Position numbers and translations under genes: made by a program. This document shows, one piece after another, positions 12,024 to 23,924 of a stretch of DNA of 64,000 nucleotides. The stretch's first letter is position 1, and the number at the start of each line of letters is the position of its first letter. A model generated the notes under the pieces. That model saw only the letters and a program-made list of their open reading frames with translations, was not told the DNA's origin and searched no databases. The stretch is taken from assembly GCF_000315625.1 (NCBI RefSeq), contig NW_005434644.1:273363-337362 (forward strand), given 5' to 3'. The DNA comes from Guillardia theta CCMP2712. Its lineage: Eukaryota > Cryptophyceae > Pyrenomonadales > Geminigeraceae.

Positions 12024-14492
12024 GGTGGGAGAGGTCGAGCTCTGCCAAACTTCTGCTCCGCGCTCCCTCGCGGTGTAATCTTCGACGTACCTGACGTTGG
12101 AAGGACTGGAAGAAACCATGGTGAAGGGACGATACCGCGTCCAGGGATGGATGGGTGGAAAGAGGGAGAGGGAGGAGAAAGGAGTGGGATAGGGAGAGGA
12201 GGAGGGAGGAGGAGGGAGGAGGAGGAAGGAAGAGGTAGCAGGAGGAGAGTTACTGGAGGATGCATCATGTTTATCACCTTGCTCGCATTGACTCGTTGGC
12301 TCCCAGACACATGTAGTCGAGGTTGAGAACAGCAGCCATCTCAGCTTCCTTATGAAGCTGTGAGGATGAGCATAGACGAGGACGAAAAAAAGGAGGACAG
12401 GACAGGACAGGACAGGACAGGACAGGAGGAGGGAGGATACATGGAGAGGAAGACGAGGACAAGGAGGAAGGGGCGAAGCGGGAACGACCAGTTGAACATG
12501 GCATTCAGACTCACTCGCATGCTCTGAATGACTCCATGGTACTCCTCCATCCTGTCGATGAGACGCCTCCGCTCGACCTCCCATGCTCGCCGCTCCGAGG
12601 ACCATCTTGCTGCAAGTGAGGAGGAGAAGGGAGGGGAGGGACTTACTCCTTCATGTCCAAATCTCGCTCCCGGGCCCAGGACTCCCTGATTGGAGGGTGA
12701 GACAGTAGGCTAGAAGAAGAGGGAAAGGGGCGAGAAGATTTCAAACTGCATGAGAGGGAAGGGCAATGGTTGGCAACGGGTGCACGGGAGCTGAGAAGGG
12801 AAAGGAGGCAGGGAGAAGATGAGAGAAGAGGGAGAAGGAGTCATTGCACGTGTGGACGAAAAGAGTGAGGGGGGGGAAGGGGGGGGGGAGGATAAGGAGG
12901 AGGAGGACCTTTCGGATTCCCTCTCCTTCTGGAGCTGCTTGAGAGTGTTCTGCCATGTCTCCTCCACGTTCCTGCAGCCTCTGAGAAGCAACAGAACAGG
13001 AGGAAAGCGGAAGGTCTCACTTGGTGTTGCCGACTGCCTTGTCGTACATGTGCTGGAGATCTTGGAGGGCAGAACTGCCGAGAGGTCAGGAGGAGGAGGC
13101 AGAGAACAAGAACATCTCGCCGATGCTCTTCGCCCTGGGCCTCAAGTTGTCTGTGGATGTCACGGTCAGATCTCAAATGAGAGGAGAGGAGGAGCTGGTG
13201 AAGAGAGGAGGAGCTGGAGACAAATCTCAAGGGCGGTGGGCGGGAGGGCAGGGGATGCGAGGGGATGGAGGATGAACAGGAGGAGACGGCGGTGGAAGGA
13301 AGGTAGAGGAGGGGAGGAGAGGGCATGTCACCGCATCAGCTCCTTGCACTTGGCGGCAGAGACCCGCTCCTCCTTTACAGCACGAGAACATTCTTCCTCC
13401 CATGCCTGAAGGGCAGTGACGTCACTGCAGTCTTCCTCCAATCGCTCCTCCCCTCCCTTCCCCTCCCTTCCCCTCCCTTCCCTTCCCTTCCCTTCCCTTC
13501 CTCGATGGATCAGAAACTCTCCGTCCAACCTGAGCCTTGCAGACTGCAGCCGATCGAAGATCCTCCATGTTCTGACACCTCGATCGCTCCTGTTGGGCGA
13601 GTACGTCACAGGTTGAAAGAGGCATGAAGATAAGGATGAAAGGAGAAGACGGGGAGAGGGAGAGAAGTGAGAGACAAAAAGGGCAGGAGGGAGAAGGAGA
13701 GGAGAGAGGAGGGAGAGTAGGTAGGGGAGGGAGACAAAGTGTTCAAACCTTCTCGAGCTGATTCGAGAGGACGAGAACTTCTTTCTTCAGCGCGTCTTCA
13801 CGGCCCTGCAGGATGAACGTTTCTTCTTTGATGTCTGAGGTGGCAACGTAGTGACCCTAGTGAGCTGAGAACATGTCCGCAAACCTTGAAGCTCTTTGCG
13901 GATCTCCTGCATCGACTTCTTGTGTTGTTCCGACTCTTGTTTCTTCTCTTTCTCCAGCTGAGAACCGGGTGTCAAGTATGAAAGGTTTTTTTTGCTGCCA
14001 GCAACTCACGGCCTCAATCTTCTCAACGTAGTGATTATGCTGCAGAGTCCTGAGCTCCTCCTGACGCTTCGCGCCTGTTGATGGTGGGGAACAAGGAAAG
14101 AGAGAAAGTTAAAGAGAGCATGGGAGAGGTGATAATGAGAAAAAGCAAAACAAAGGAAAAGGAGGAAAGGACGATGAAGAGGAGGAGGGGGAGGAGGAGG
14201 AAAGGGGGGGAGGAGGAGGAGGCACGTAGAACAAGAGGAGGACAGAGTAGCCGAGGAAGGGGGAAAATGCAGACGACCGGAAAGAGCGACAGAAAAATCA
14301 AGGTTTAGAAAGGGAGGGGAGGGAACTTTCTCACTGTTGAGAGCTTCCTTGAGGGCGAGGATTTCTGTGTTCATTCTCTGTACGCTCTCACTCTCTTGGC
14401 TGAGACGATCTTTGAGCTGGAGAAGAGACAGAGTGAGTGAACGAGTTGAATGAGAGGAGGAAAGAAAAGAGAGACAGGATGCGATGAATATA

Positions 14493-14550
<58 letters not shown>

Positions 14551-17056
14551 TGACAGAAGGAAGAGAGAGGAGGGAGAGAGAGGAAGGAGAGAGAGGAGGA
14601 AGACAAGAAGGAGAGAGAGAAACAAGGAGGTGCGAGGATTCTCAAGAGGAAGAGAAGGTGGCTGGGAGCTGCGGATTTCTCACTCCTGCCATGGCCGTCT
14701 CATGCGATCTTGCGATCCAGACAGAATCTTCCTCCATCTGTTTCAGCTGCGGTCCAGCAGGGTCAACAACTCCAGCTGGTCCTCCTCGTTCTCACCCGTC
14801 TCAGGTGCTCGCTACCCTGCGCCCGCTCCTTCTCAGCGTGCTCTCGAGCTGTTGACGAGCAAGGTTAGGGACGGGAAAGATTGTGAACAGAGGACGAGAT
14901 GGACAAGAGGAGCAGAAGGAGAAGGAGAAGGAGAAGGAGAAGTCGTGGAGGAGGATTGAGGAAACAACGAACCTTGTTTGAGATCATCTTCAAGACGATC
15001 GATAGTTTGCTCCTTTCAAGTAACCGCTTCAAGGACGAGGAGAGGAGGAGCAGGAACAAAACCTTCTGTGATAGAGCCTCTCGCGTGTTGCTGAGCTGAG
15101 AGTCGAGATATTCTTTGTCCTGCACGCTCCGTCAAACCATGATATCAGCAAGCTTGTCTGTCACGTCTTCCAACGTCCTGATCATGTTGTGCAGACGGAG
15201 CGATTCTTCTGTGTTCGCTCGGATCTCTTCCTTCTGTCATGGGCCACAGATGAGAAGAGTATGAGGACAGGACAGGACAGGACAGGACAAAAGAAAGGAG
15301 GAATAAGATAGTTCTTTACCAAGCTTCGGATGTGATCATCCTTTTCACTCAAACTCTCCAAGATCGACGTGTAACTGCAGACACAACATAGTCAACGTCA
15401 GGGTCGTCTTCGTCATCATATTCATCTCCGAATCATCATCATCATCATCATCATCGCTACCATCACCACCATCTCCATCATCATCATTAAGAGCAACATC
15501 CATCACGCAATCAATCATTCATCTTGTCAAACCTCTTCCGAGCAGACAACAGCTCATCCGAGAGTTTCTCCACCTGTAAGTTTGCGCCAGTCATCTCTGG
15601 CCTCATCTCTGCCTCTCCTCCTCACCTTGTTCACTTCTACAGCGAGTCTCTCAGCAGCAGCGCTCTCCGCCGCCTGCGAGTCTTCGATGGCTCTGGGGAA
15701 GGCGGAGGTGTCAAGTCTGCCGAGCTGGAAGACAGTAGGACCTGTTGTTGGCAAAGGAGAGCTGCTCTTTGAGAGCCGCGACTGAGTCCTCGGCCTTTCG
15801 CGCCCTCAACTCAACGGTGTGGATCTGCGAGAGAGAGATATGATGAGGGGAGGGAGAGACAACGAAGAAGTTTGTTCTGACCTTCGTCTCAAGATCTCTC
15901 CTTTCCTGTCGCAAACTTTGAACTTCCATACTCATCTGAAGGTGCCAGCTTGACCTTGAACTTGCTACCATCTCTCTGTCTGCCTCACCTCATGTATCCT
16001 TGCGTCGTGCGACTGAAGCTGCTCAGATCCCCTTCGTTTCCATCGTCACGCACAGACGGACAGCACGTTAATTCTTACTTGTCGCATCGCTCACGCAAGG
16101 CTTCGTTGGTCTTCATCAACTTGGCTCGCTCCTCCTCCCACTCTCTCCTGAGGAAACCTCAGCTCTTCGTGTTGCTCGCTTACAAGCGGGATGCCTGTGC
16201 ATGTCGTGACTCGTCTGCTCACCCGACAACAACTTGCGGAGCTGCATCATCTCCTTATCCATCTCTCCGACCTTCGCCTGCAGTGCGACACACCAGCATC
16301 ACCAGCTGAGACTCGTGAGGAAGGAAGCAACCTCTAGCATGGCCTTCTCCCTCTGCAGCTTGCTCTCCTCGTCAAGATGCTTGTTCCGGATCTGACACAT
16401 GTCATGCTCACGATCAACAAGTCTCGTTTGCTGCTCACGTCGAACATCTGGTTCTTCAGATGGTCAATCTCACCCTTCCAGAACCCTTCCGCTGTCTTGT
16501 ACTGTGACTCCACATCCTGCATCCAGTCGCTCAACACCGTCCATCCAAACTCCATCCGGGTGCCCCTCCTCTCCCCTTCCTCCCCCTCACCTGCAGACGT
16601 TTGAACTCATTGGCTGCAACCGCTGTCTTGCGGATCAGGTCTGGAGTAGCGAGAGCGACTCGATCAGCGCTGATGCGGAAGGGGTTGATCTTATCCTTGG
16701 CCGCTCTTGGATACCAGCATCAGGCTCGATTGAGCAGATATCGCAGAGCACCTGTCGGCCAAGGGAAAGTTGAAGGAAGAATCTTTCAGTTCCCTGCTTG
16801 GAGGACGGACGACTGGACGGCTGCCTTGCTAGTCAGCAACGCTCTCCTCCCTCCATCACAGCACGTACTGCAATCCTTCCGGCGACCTTGCGGGGATGAG
16901 GGTGGGAGCATCGTAGGAAGCGCGTATCTTGGGAGACTCGGTTTCTGACAGCATGGCTCGTGGGCCCTCGGAGTATCTTCCGGGGCCTGGATGCCACTTA
17001 CGAGCCTCGCTCATCTGCAAGGAAGGAACGTGCTGGTTACGACGTGCTTGCCTCAC
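11535..17056 (-). CDS. Long coiled-coil protein, many short exons
   Basis: A chain of small exons on the - strand, each reading as charged heptad helix and each ending at splice-like sites. The likely N-terminus near 17056/17014 (MSEARKWHPGPGRYSEGPRA) has a PGPGRY element seen in some ciliary and tubulin-associated proteins. It is followed by INPFRISADRVALATPDLIR, QYKTAEGFWKGEIDHLKNQM, MDKEMMQLRKLL, MEVQSLRQERRDLETK, AEDSVAALKEQL, AAESAAAERLAVEVNK, KEYLDSQLSNTREALSQ, MNTEILALKEALN, VEETWQNTLKQLQKERESER and RAWEVERRRLIDRMEEYHG. The last exons (12120-11535) hold a poly-Gln or poly-Ala tract from a CTG repeat at 11982-12020. This looks like a structural protein of cytoskeleton or cilium; no named family is recognised. 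Introns are loaded with GGA, GACA and GGACA arrays. Whether everything is one gene is inferred from continuous strand and composition. Confidence 0.6.
11982..12020. repeat. (CTG)n trinucleotide repeat
   Basis: Thirteen CTG units. On the - strand it would read as poly-Gln or poly-Ala depending on frame, inside or beside an exon of the coiled-coil gene. Confidence 0.9.
14499..14551. repeat. (GACA)n tetranucleotide repeat
   Basis: About 13 GACA units, the last one interrupted by CTGACAG, in a probable intron of the coiled-coil gene. Related CAGGA arrays occur at 12392-12427 and 15267-15290, and an ATC/CAT run at 15430-15486. Confidence 0.9.
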
Positions 17057-17379
17057 ACAAGCCAGTAAAGATGGATCCTTTGCTGACTATGATCGCATCA
17101 CTCAGACGACTATCGTTGCCCTCCTCCTCTCTCCTCGAAGATTCAGGCTCCTTCGCCTCTTCCCTTGGCTGACTTGTTTCGGTTAAACTTTCAGACTTTC
17201 CTCTCTGGCTCCTCTTCCCCCTCTGTACGCCGTTTTCCCCTCTCCCCTCATCCTCTCTGCCTCTTTCCTGTTCTGAGGCCTTCCCAACCTACTTCCCCTC
17301 TCCCCTCCCTTCTCAGAGTCTCGTGTCTCCCTCTCTCCCCTCTCTCTTTCCTCTCTCTCCTCTCCCCTCCCCTCCCCTC

Positions 17380-17479
17380 NNNNNNNNNNNNNNNNNNNNN
17401 NNNNNNNNNNNNNNNNNNNNNNNNNNNNNNNNNNNNNNNNNNNNNNNNNNNNNNNNNNNNNNNNNNNNNNNNNNNNNNN
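17380..17479. other. Assembly gap (100 N)
   Basis: One hundred undetermined bases, preceded by pyrimidine-rich repeats (CCCCT). The fixed length suggests a placeholder of unknown true size. Confidence 0.99.
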
Positions 17480-17541
17480 CCCTTGATTCGAAAGTGCAAT
17501 GGGGAATCTGAGGGGGTAGGGGTCCCTCTGGCCTAAGGGAT

Positions 17542-19646
17542 TTGCAACGGCGAGCGCTGAGCATGTACCCTCAGGGGGAGAAGCAGGGGGAGGAGGAGGA
17601 GGAGGAGGAGGAGGAGGAGGAGGAGGAGGAGGAGGAGGAGGAGGAGGAGGAGGAGGAGGAGGAGGAGGAGATGGAGACGGAATCAGCGATCGCTACTGAT
17701 AAGAGCAAGAGATCGATCATTCCGTTCGGAAACAAGGTGTATGAAGTGCGCAGGCAACAAGAAAGGGCCAAGACAGCTGCGGCAAGGGAAGTGAGGAGGC
17801 AACAAACGGCGAGGGCGAAGGCAAGAGAGAGCTTCTTCGCCGCTCGCAGTCAAGACGCTTATGCCTTGGTGCGAGAGAAAGATCAGATCCCATTCCTCGA
17901 TTACGCTTCAAAGAATCTCACGCGAATTCCACTGGAGCTGCTGCTGGGCCCGAGGATAGAGAAGCTGTAAGGTTAAATACAGGCGATATCTCACAACTCA
18001 AACGCCTTCACCTTGCAGACACTTGGGTTTCAACATGCTCGAAAGCCTCGACAGGAGATTCTTCCATCTTCGATCTCTGAGAGTGTTAAATCTCGACCAG
18101 GTGATGCGAATCTCGGCCTCTTCTACCGCTCAACTGAACTTGATGCGAATAGAATGAGCTCAAGATTATCAATGCTGACTTCAGTCAGCTGGAAACTCTC
18201 GAGATCCTTTCAATCAAGGTGAGAGAGCAATTCTCAGATGCTCACTGCTGACGAGAGTCACAGAGTAACAAGATCGAGGAGATTGACTACCGCTTCTGCA
18301 ACCTCACCAACCTGACCGAGCTCAGCTTGTGCAACAACGAGATCAAAGAACTTCCGCACTCCTTCGGAAAACTATCTAAACTTCGAGCCCTGTGGCTGAC
18401 TGGGAACAGCCTCCGACGTCTTCCCCATGAAGAGATCATCACGTTGGCAGATTACGATCCTAAGACTGGCAAGAGATACAAGATCTGCGCTAAGGGGATA
18501 GGCTCGCTGACAGAGCTTGAGGAGCTGTTCGTAGAATGCAAGTGAGTCTTGACGTGAGACATGCGAACAAGAGGGCTGATTCGTTCCCAGCTCCCTCGAG
18601 GAGATCACCAGCGACCTGGCAAACTGCAAGTCTCTGCGGTATATCAACTTGAGAAGGAACATGATCCGCGAACTGCCACCAGTTCGTGCCATGCAAGGAA
18701 AGACATCCAACTCTCCTGACGGTCTTCGCAGGCGCTGTCAAGACTGGAGAATCTACAGTGTGTGTCTGCAAGTTCAAACAGATTCAACCTGTTCCCCGAG
18801 TGCTTGTTCAACTTACCTTGCCTCTCTACCCTCGACCTGAGTTACAACAAGATTCAATCTCTGCCAGAGTCCGTCATGAAAGCTACATCCCTTACAGATC
18901 TGGACCTTTCGAACAATCCCTTGAGACAGCTGCCCAGGTACACGTTGCATTTCAGGGTTGAGCATATGACTGGATGTTGCTGCAGCATCGTCAGCATGAC
19001 CAACAACCTCTTGTTCCTACGGACTGAGAACTGTCGCAAAACTCTGGATGGCAAGATTATCGGCCCAGGTACAGCAAATCTCTGCATGTTAGACACTTTC
19101 ACGATGAGCGCCTGACGCGGGGCTGATAAGGGTGGCGGAGGCTTTACACTCACTCAGACTCGAAGCCGCACGTGCAGTTTGCAGAGCAGACCCCTGAAAG
19201 CATCACTGTAAGGGAAGCAGAGGCTCGACCGAGTGAGCTAACTCTGAGCTGATGCCTTCTCATTCGTCCTCATCATTTCTATTTCAGAGACTTCCTGCGC
19301 TTCACTGTACCCCAAATATTTCAACTGCGAAGAAGCTTCTGATCCCGATCGGAAACTTGAAGTGCGGAACTACATCGAGCAGAAGAAAAGATACGATTCG
19401 ATCCGTGTCATCACTCCGATGCTGCAAGACTTGAATTTGATAGACTGGAGGGAAGCAAGAGCGAGGACAAGTCATGCTGAGTCCAAACTGCTGCAAAATA
19501 TGAATTCGATCAAGACTATGGGCTTTCGAGGTCTAAATTCCTTGTCGATTCAGGCAAATCATCGTGTGGCAGGAAACATTCCGCGATCAAAGCTATCTCT
19601 GTCAAGATTCTCCTCGTCACAAACTTTCTCCCAGGTAGTGCGTTGA
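17542..19646 (+). CDS. Leucine-rich-repeat protein
   Basis: The first exon starts with a Glu run from a GAG repeat (about 17590-17670), then a basic helix (VYEVRRQQERAKTAAAREV) and the first repeat (LDYASKNLTRIPLELL). Short introns near 17970, 18220, 18540 and 18740 separate further repeats: HLGFNMLESLDRRFFHL, IEEIDYRFCNLTNLTELSL, NNEIKELPHSFGKLSKLRAL, NSLEEITSDLANCKSLRYI and LDLSYNKIQSLPESVMKA, with a closing NNPLRQLP. Spacing and consensus (LxxLxLxxNxIxxLP) match the typical cytosolic or SDS22-like class. A non-LRR C-terminal tail (RNYIEQKKRYDSIRVITPML to FSQVVR) ends at 19646. Such proteins are usually protein-binding scaffolds; the partner is unknown. The start could lie upstream of the gap. 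Confidence 0.8.
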
Positions 19647-19981
19647 AAATGACAATCTCGGCAGTCTGAATCTCATTCACTAGCGTTGTTCGACAAGCTA
19701 CGAGTCCCTCATGTATTTCACCAGCCCTTCCACTCCGTTTTCCTGCTCTCGGCCTTCCACCAAACAATTGTAAATTTTCTGTGAATTATCTGGCAAGAAC
19801 CATGTACACTAGAACATTTTCTTTAAATAGAAGGTACTAAGCTAAGGAAGAGGAAATGGGCATAATGCCAAGCTTACACCTGTGTACCCTGCATTTCACC
19901 ATTCATGTCGTGGAACAACTCATTTGGTTGAACTTGATATGTCTGCAAAATGTGATCAGGAGAGTCAAACAAGCAATGCAG
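19647..19981. other. Spacer between convergent genes
   Basis: No gene seen. It is more A/T-rich than the surroundings and should contain the 3' ends of the LRR gene (+) and the PDZ gene (-). Confidence 0.4.
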
Positions 19982-21633
19982 TCAGACCTGATGTCCTGGG
20001 AACTCGTAACCAGCGCTCTGTCCGTATCCAGAACTCTGTCCATATCCAGCACTCTGTTGACTTCTCAGTTGAAGATTTTGATGCACTACTTGTTGCGTCA
20101 TCGGAGCATAGAGTTGAGAATTTTGCTGCTTTGGAGCAACAGGCGAATATTGCATTTGTTGATACTGCATCTGACTAGGAGGTGCATATGCCGCCTATGG
20201 AACCGAAAGATCACTTTTAAAGTATTGGAACTTTGCAATGGTATACCTGGTTAGAGACAGAAACGTACTGGACGCTTGGAACTGATTGAGGAGCTTGCAT
20301 AATGGTCACCGGCTGCTGCTGTTGCTGCACATACTGTACTGGCTGGATGTACTGTACTGGCTGTTGCTGTACTATCTGCGTTGTTTGCACAGGTACTTGC
20401 TGTCTGGTGACGGTGTATTGATTGCTAGTAAATTGCCTTTGCTGAGGCTGAGCGCTATTCATTTGAAGCTGGCTCTTTGACACCATCTGACCTGTTGCTG
20501 GAAGGAAGAAGTACTGTTCTTCATCTTTCTTTTCTTCTTTTGTCATTTGTACGTTCTGAGCTGGATCTCCGTATGCTGTGCGAGGAAGATCCACTTCGTA
20601 AAACGTTCCAATCGTGCTTCGAAAGCCAAGGCGGACTAACAAACCCAATCATTGTAATAAGAGAGCAAACATTTTACCAAAGGTTCCAGCAGGGCCAGGT
20701 ATTCTCTCACGGAGAACATCAAGTCCTACAATTGTTGTCATTCATGAGCGTAATCAACTCGAGTGATCGTACCTTGACCATACACATCTTCCCCGTTGAT
20801 AAGCTGCAAGACGTCACCGGGTTGAATTTTCCTGCTGAGGTCTGCAGGGCCTCCTTTGACAAGTCTTTTCACAAAAACGACCATTCCTCCAGTCCTCATA
20901 TCAATTCGTTCACCAAATTTGATCCCAACCTGAAACACAAATAGTGTCAATTGCATTTGACTGCTTGCTAAGGTGTTTGTGTATTACCCCCCGCAATTGA
21001 GTGTTGTAGGTGACTGGAGCATACGTTTGGACTTGCGTGAATTGTCTTGGCTGTGTATAGGTCACCATGGGTGGAGGTGAAGGCATGGAAACAATCTTTC
21101 AATAGGTTAGTCCGATCAATCAGCAATATTGCTAACAATACCTGTACAGTTCCTTGGATAGGCTGTTGAGTTGTGACGTACTGGGTACTTACCATCTGAG
21201 GCTGAACAGTCTCGAGATGGATAGTTTGAGTTTGATTGGAAGGATATCTTGGAGGAGACATTGGAGCATAAGCTTGTTGTTCTTGATAAAACTATTGACC
21301 AACTCAGTTCCAGAGTCTGGCAACAATGAGGTTAACCTGAGCAAAAGTCTGTTGCTGATACTGCTGAGGACTTGGCTGATACTCTCTAAACATCTGTGGG
21401 AATCTCAGCCTGTCCCCCCTCCATGTGGATGACTTTACCATCTGCTGCTCATTTTGGTTACTCAATCCTTGGGTAGCAAAATCATCCTTCGGCTGCAGCT
21501 GCTGTTGCTGTTGCTGCTGTTGCTGCTGTTGCTGCCCAGCCACGGGATCGAAAAATCCTTGTGCACCAGCATAGTTGTCGTAGCTTTGATAGAGCGCTCC
21601 ATCCCTGCTAGCATACAGATTTGTGTTCGACAT
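19982..21633 (-). CDS. Gln/Tyr/Pro-rich protein with an internal PDZ-like domain
   Basis: Exon 1 starts at 21633 (MSNTNLYASRDGALYQSYDN) and includes a run of about 12 Gln from CAG/CTG repeats at 21498-21535. Middle exons are Gln/Pro/Tyr-rich (QAYAPMSPPRYPSNQTQTIH). The exon at about 20955-20770 is PDZ-like, running from VGIKFGERIDMRTGGMVVFV through KGGPADLSRKIQPGDVLQLI to NGEDVYG, with GVKFG-like carboxylate loop and GPA...GD...NG hallmarks. It is followed by RLGFRSTIGTFYEVDLPR and a long Gln/Val tail (VQTTQIVQQQPVQYIQPVQY). The last exon repeats SGYGQSAGY and stops at 19982. The prion-like composition suggests a condensate-forming or scaffold protein; this is inference. Confidence 0.7.
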
Positions 21634-21856
21634 CTGGCTAAATTCTGTTGTCAGACTGCCAAATCATGAAACCGATATGGATTAATATTGACATCATGCG
21701 CTGTAATTGGATTCAATCAATTAAAAGAGCTTCACGTGATTAAAGCTCAAATGGAGCAAGACACTCAGCTCATGTCAAATAGATGGAAAAGATGATATAA
21801 CACTACACGTGGAGACATAAATTGCAAAAGAAGAAAATGTAGTGGTCTTGTAGACC

Positions 21857-22198
21857 TTGGGAGGGAAAGGGGTAGATGAAAACCCAGAATCAAACCAAGA
21901 TATAGACGACAGGTCAAATTCTCTGAACGAGGTTTTAGAAATGACAGAAGGAAGAGAGGATCCTCACAATCCTAGAGATGTGACCATGTTGTTTCATTAC
22001 TGGCTTCAGACTACGACAGCGGCACAGGAAAGATTTGATAGCATGAATTTTCATGAACACACAAACCAGATAGGAGGAGAAGATCTAATTACGATCTTAG
22101 AAACAGAGTATTGGGAGCATGGGACGTCTGAGGAGCTAAGCAGCGAGGCAGAGGCAAATTTTGAAGGGGAAACGGGGGGAGAGAAGAGACTGGGGTAG
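21857..22198 (+). CDS. Small acidic hypothetical protein
   Basis: A 113-codon open frame starting MGGKGVDENPESNQDIDDRS and ending at 22198. Composition is normal and acidic, with a plausible helix (DVTMLFHYWLQTTTAAQERF), and the base composition is less skewed than the flanking repeats. No family recognised. It could be a real small gene, one exon of a larger gene, or chance. Confidence 0.3.
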   Translation: MGGKGVDENPESNQDIDDRSNSLNEVLEMTEGREDPHNPRDVTMLFHYWLQTTTAAQERFDSMNFHEHTNQIGGEDLITILETEYWEHGTSEELSSEAEANFEGETGGEKRLG

Positions 22199-23924
22199 GA
22201 AATCAGCTGATCAGTGTTGTCTGCAAGCAAAAAGCAGAAAAAAGTGAGTGAACAAGGGTAGGAGTCAAGGAGGGAGGGGAGAAGCGGAGAGGAGAGGGCG
22301 AGAAGCGGATTGGAAGAGGAGGAGCGGGCTGGAGCGGACGGGCAGTGGAATTCAGTGATTGAAGGAAGGGGTGGTAGCAGCAATACGACGAACAGGGGTG
22401 GTGTCACGAGGGAAGTGGGGTTATACCCTGCAAACACAGGGTGGTACTGTAAGACGGTCATGACTCCGGCTACAGCAGGGGGTCAGGTACCTGCTACCAC
22501 CCCTATTCAAAGAACAAGGAAATACCGATAGGATCAGAACACGTGAAGGAGGAGGGTAGGGTGTATAGAATTGTTGATGGTGGGTAGGCTATGGGGTGGT
22601 GGTGGTATTTTCATGTTAGATGTGCAGGGGTCCATATGGCGTCCTGCGAAGAAGATCGGGGGGTAGTCATTTATCCTCAGACGCTAGGGGTGATTCCGGT
22701 TACTATGGTAAACGACAGGGGTGGTTTCTCCTCAGCGTTCAGAGATTCGATACGGGCAAGAAACATTTCGAAAATGTCTGGTAAACCATGAAATATTTCA
22801 ACTACAATTAAAAGATCAAGGTATCCCAATTTCATCTTTCTCCCAAATTTAGCCACCCCCACCCCCTGGACTACTGGAGATCCCGGAGTTCAATCCTTTC
22901 CGGATTGATCTTATGGACCCGACCCCCTTCCTGTAGTACCTAATTGGTACCCCTACCCCCATCGGGTACTCGCCCACGTCAGAAGAGTTTAGGCTACCCC
23001 AACAACTCACTTTTTTCACGGTACTACTTCAACATCAAAGGAGCAGCCTCGAACCTTGGCGTGTACAAGGGGGATGACCTGCATCAGTGTGTGCCACCCC
23101 TCACCCTCACTGCCCTTATGGTAGGTCCGCGGGGGCTCCCGGGGGCCGACCGTACCGATGGGTGGGGAGTCCGAGTCCGCCGGGCTGTGCGGCACTGGGC
23201 GGCGGACCTCATCCCCCTACACACCGTCACTCGGAGGCTCAGTCAAAAGTCAAACAGCCTGAGTGCAGCAAACAGTGCTCAAACAGCTTCTCAAACAGGC
23301 TCAAAGCAGCAGCAAAGCAGCAAACTGAGCAGCCGCTGAGCTCTGAGTTTACTCAAAGATAAGTTAAATATCACAGTGATGCCAGTGCCCCCGGCCGTGA
23401 CCGACGGTCTGCCGGGCCGGCGGTTCTGGGTTCGTCCGAGTCGGAGAGCACAGCCTGCGGCACCGACGGCGGCACTGCTCCCGGAGTGACTCAGGCAGTC
23501 GCCCGCCGGTACGCCGTGACGGTAGTCCGCCGGGCCCAGGACTTCCGAGTCACTGCAGGACTCCGGGCCTCCGATCGTTCTGCCACGCCGGGCCGCGCGA
23601 TTTGAGGCCCATCACGCGACTCGGAATCAATGATTGCCCGGCCCGCCGGTGCGCGTCCGATGCCGGGCACCCGGCCCCCGGTAACCGGGTGCGGTGGGCC
23701 ACTTCAGTGTAGTCCGGGTCTTTGCCAACTTCTGAGGGACTTTAACTTATAGAGTCAAGTTTTGCACTAAAGTACAGTACAGTGATCTCAGTGGTCCTAG
23801 TTAACTGGCGTCACTGACTCACGTCACGGTACAGGCGGCTTGCCAAGTTGTCACAGCCTGTTCTGAACGCCCCCGACTTACTCGGACCGTTGGCGCATGA
23901 TGCCGTCTGATCTCACTGCTGGTT
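22199..23924. repeat. Composite repeat: GGGGTA/TACCCC arms plus GC-rich block
   Basis: 22320-22990 is rich in GGGGTGGT, GGGTAGG and their complements (TACCCCCA), with several GGTACC sites. 23095-23720 is a very GC-rich block (runs such as GCCCGCCGG, CCGGGCC). 23351-23374 holds ACTCAAAGATAAGTTAAATA-TCAC, matched at 21 of 24 bases by 30155-30178 in another spacer. 23225-23340 has an AGCA/CTCAAAC-rich quasi-repeat. There are no reading frames of note. It is interpreted as degenerate dispersed repeats, class unknown. Confidence 0.6.

Noticed and set aside
11535-12605. 356-codon - strand open frame as one exon
   Set aside because: It runs through GGA and CTG repeats and polyproline. The coiled-coil reading in neighbouring frames with splice sites is more protein-like.
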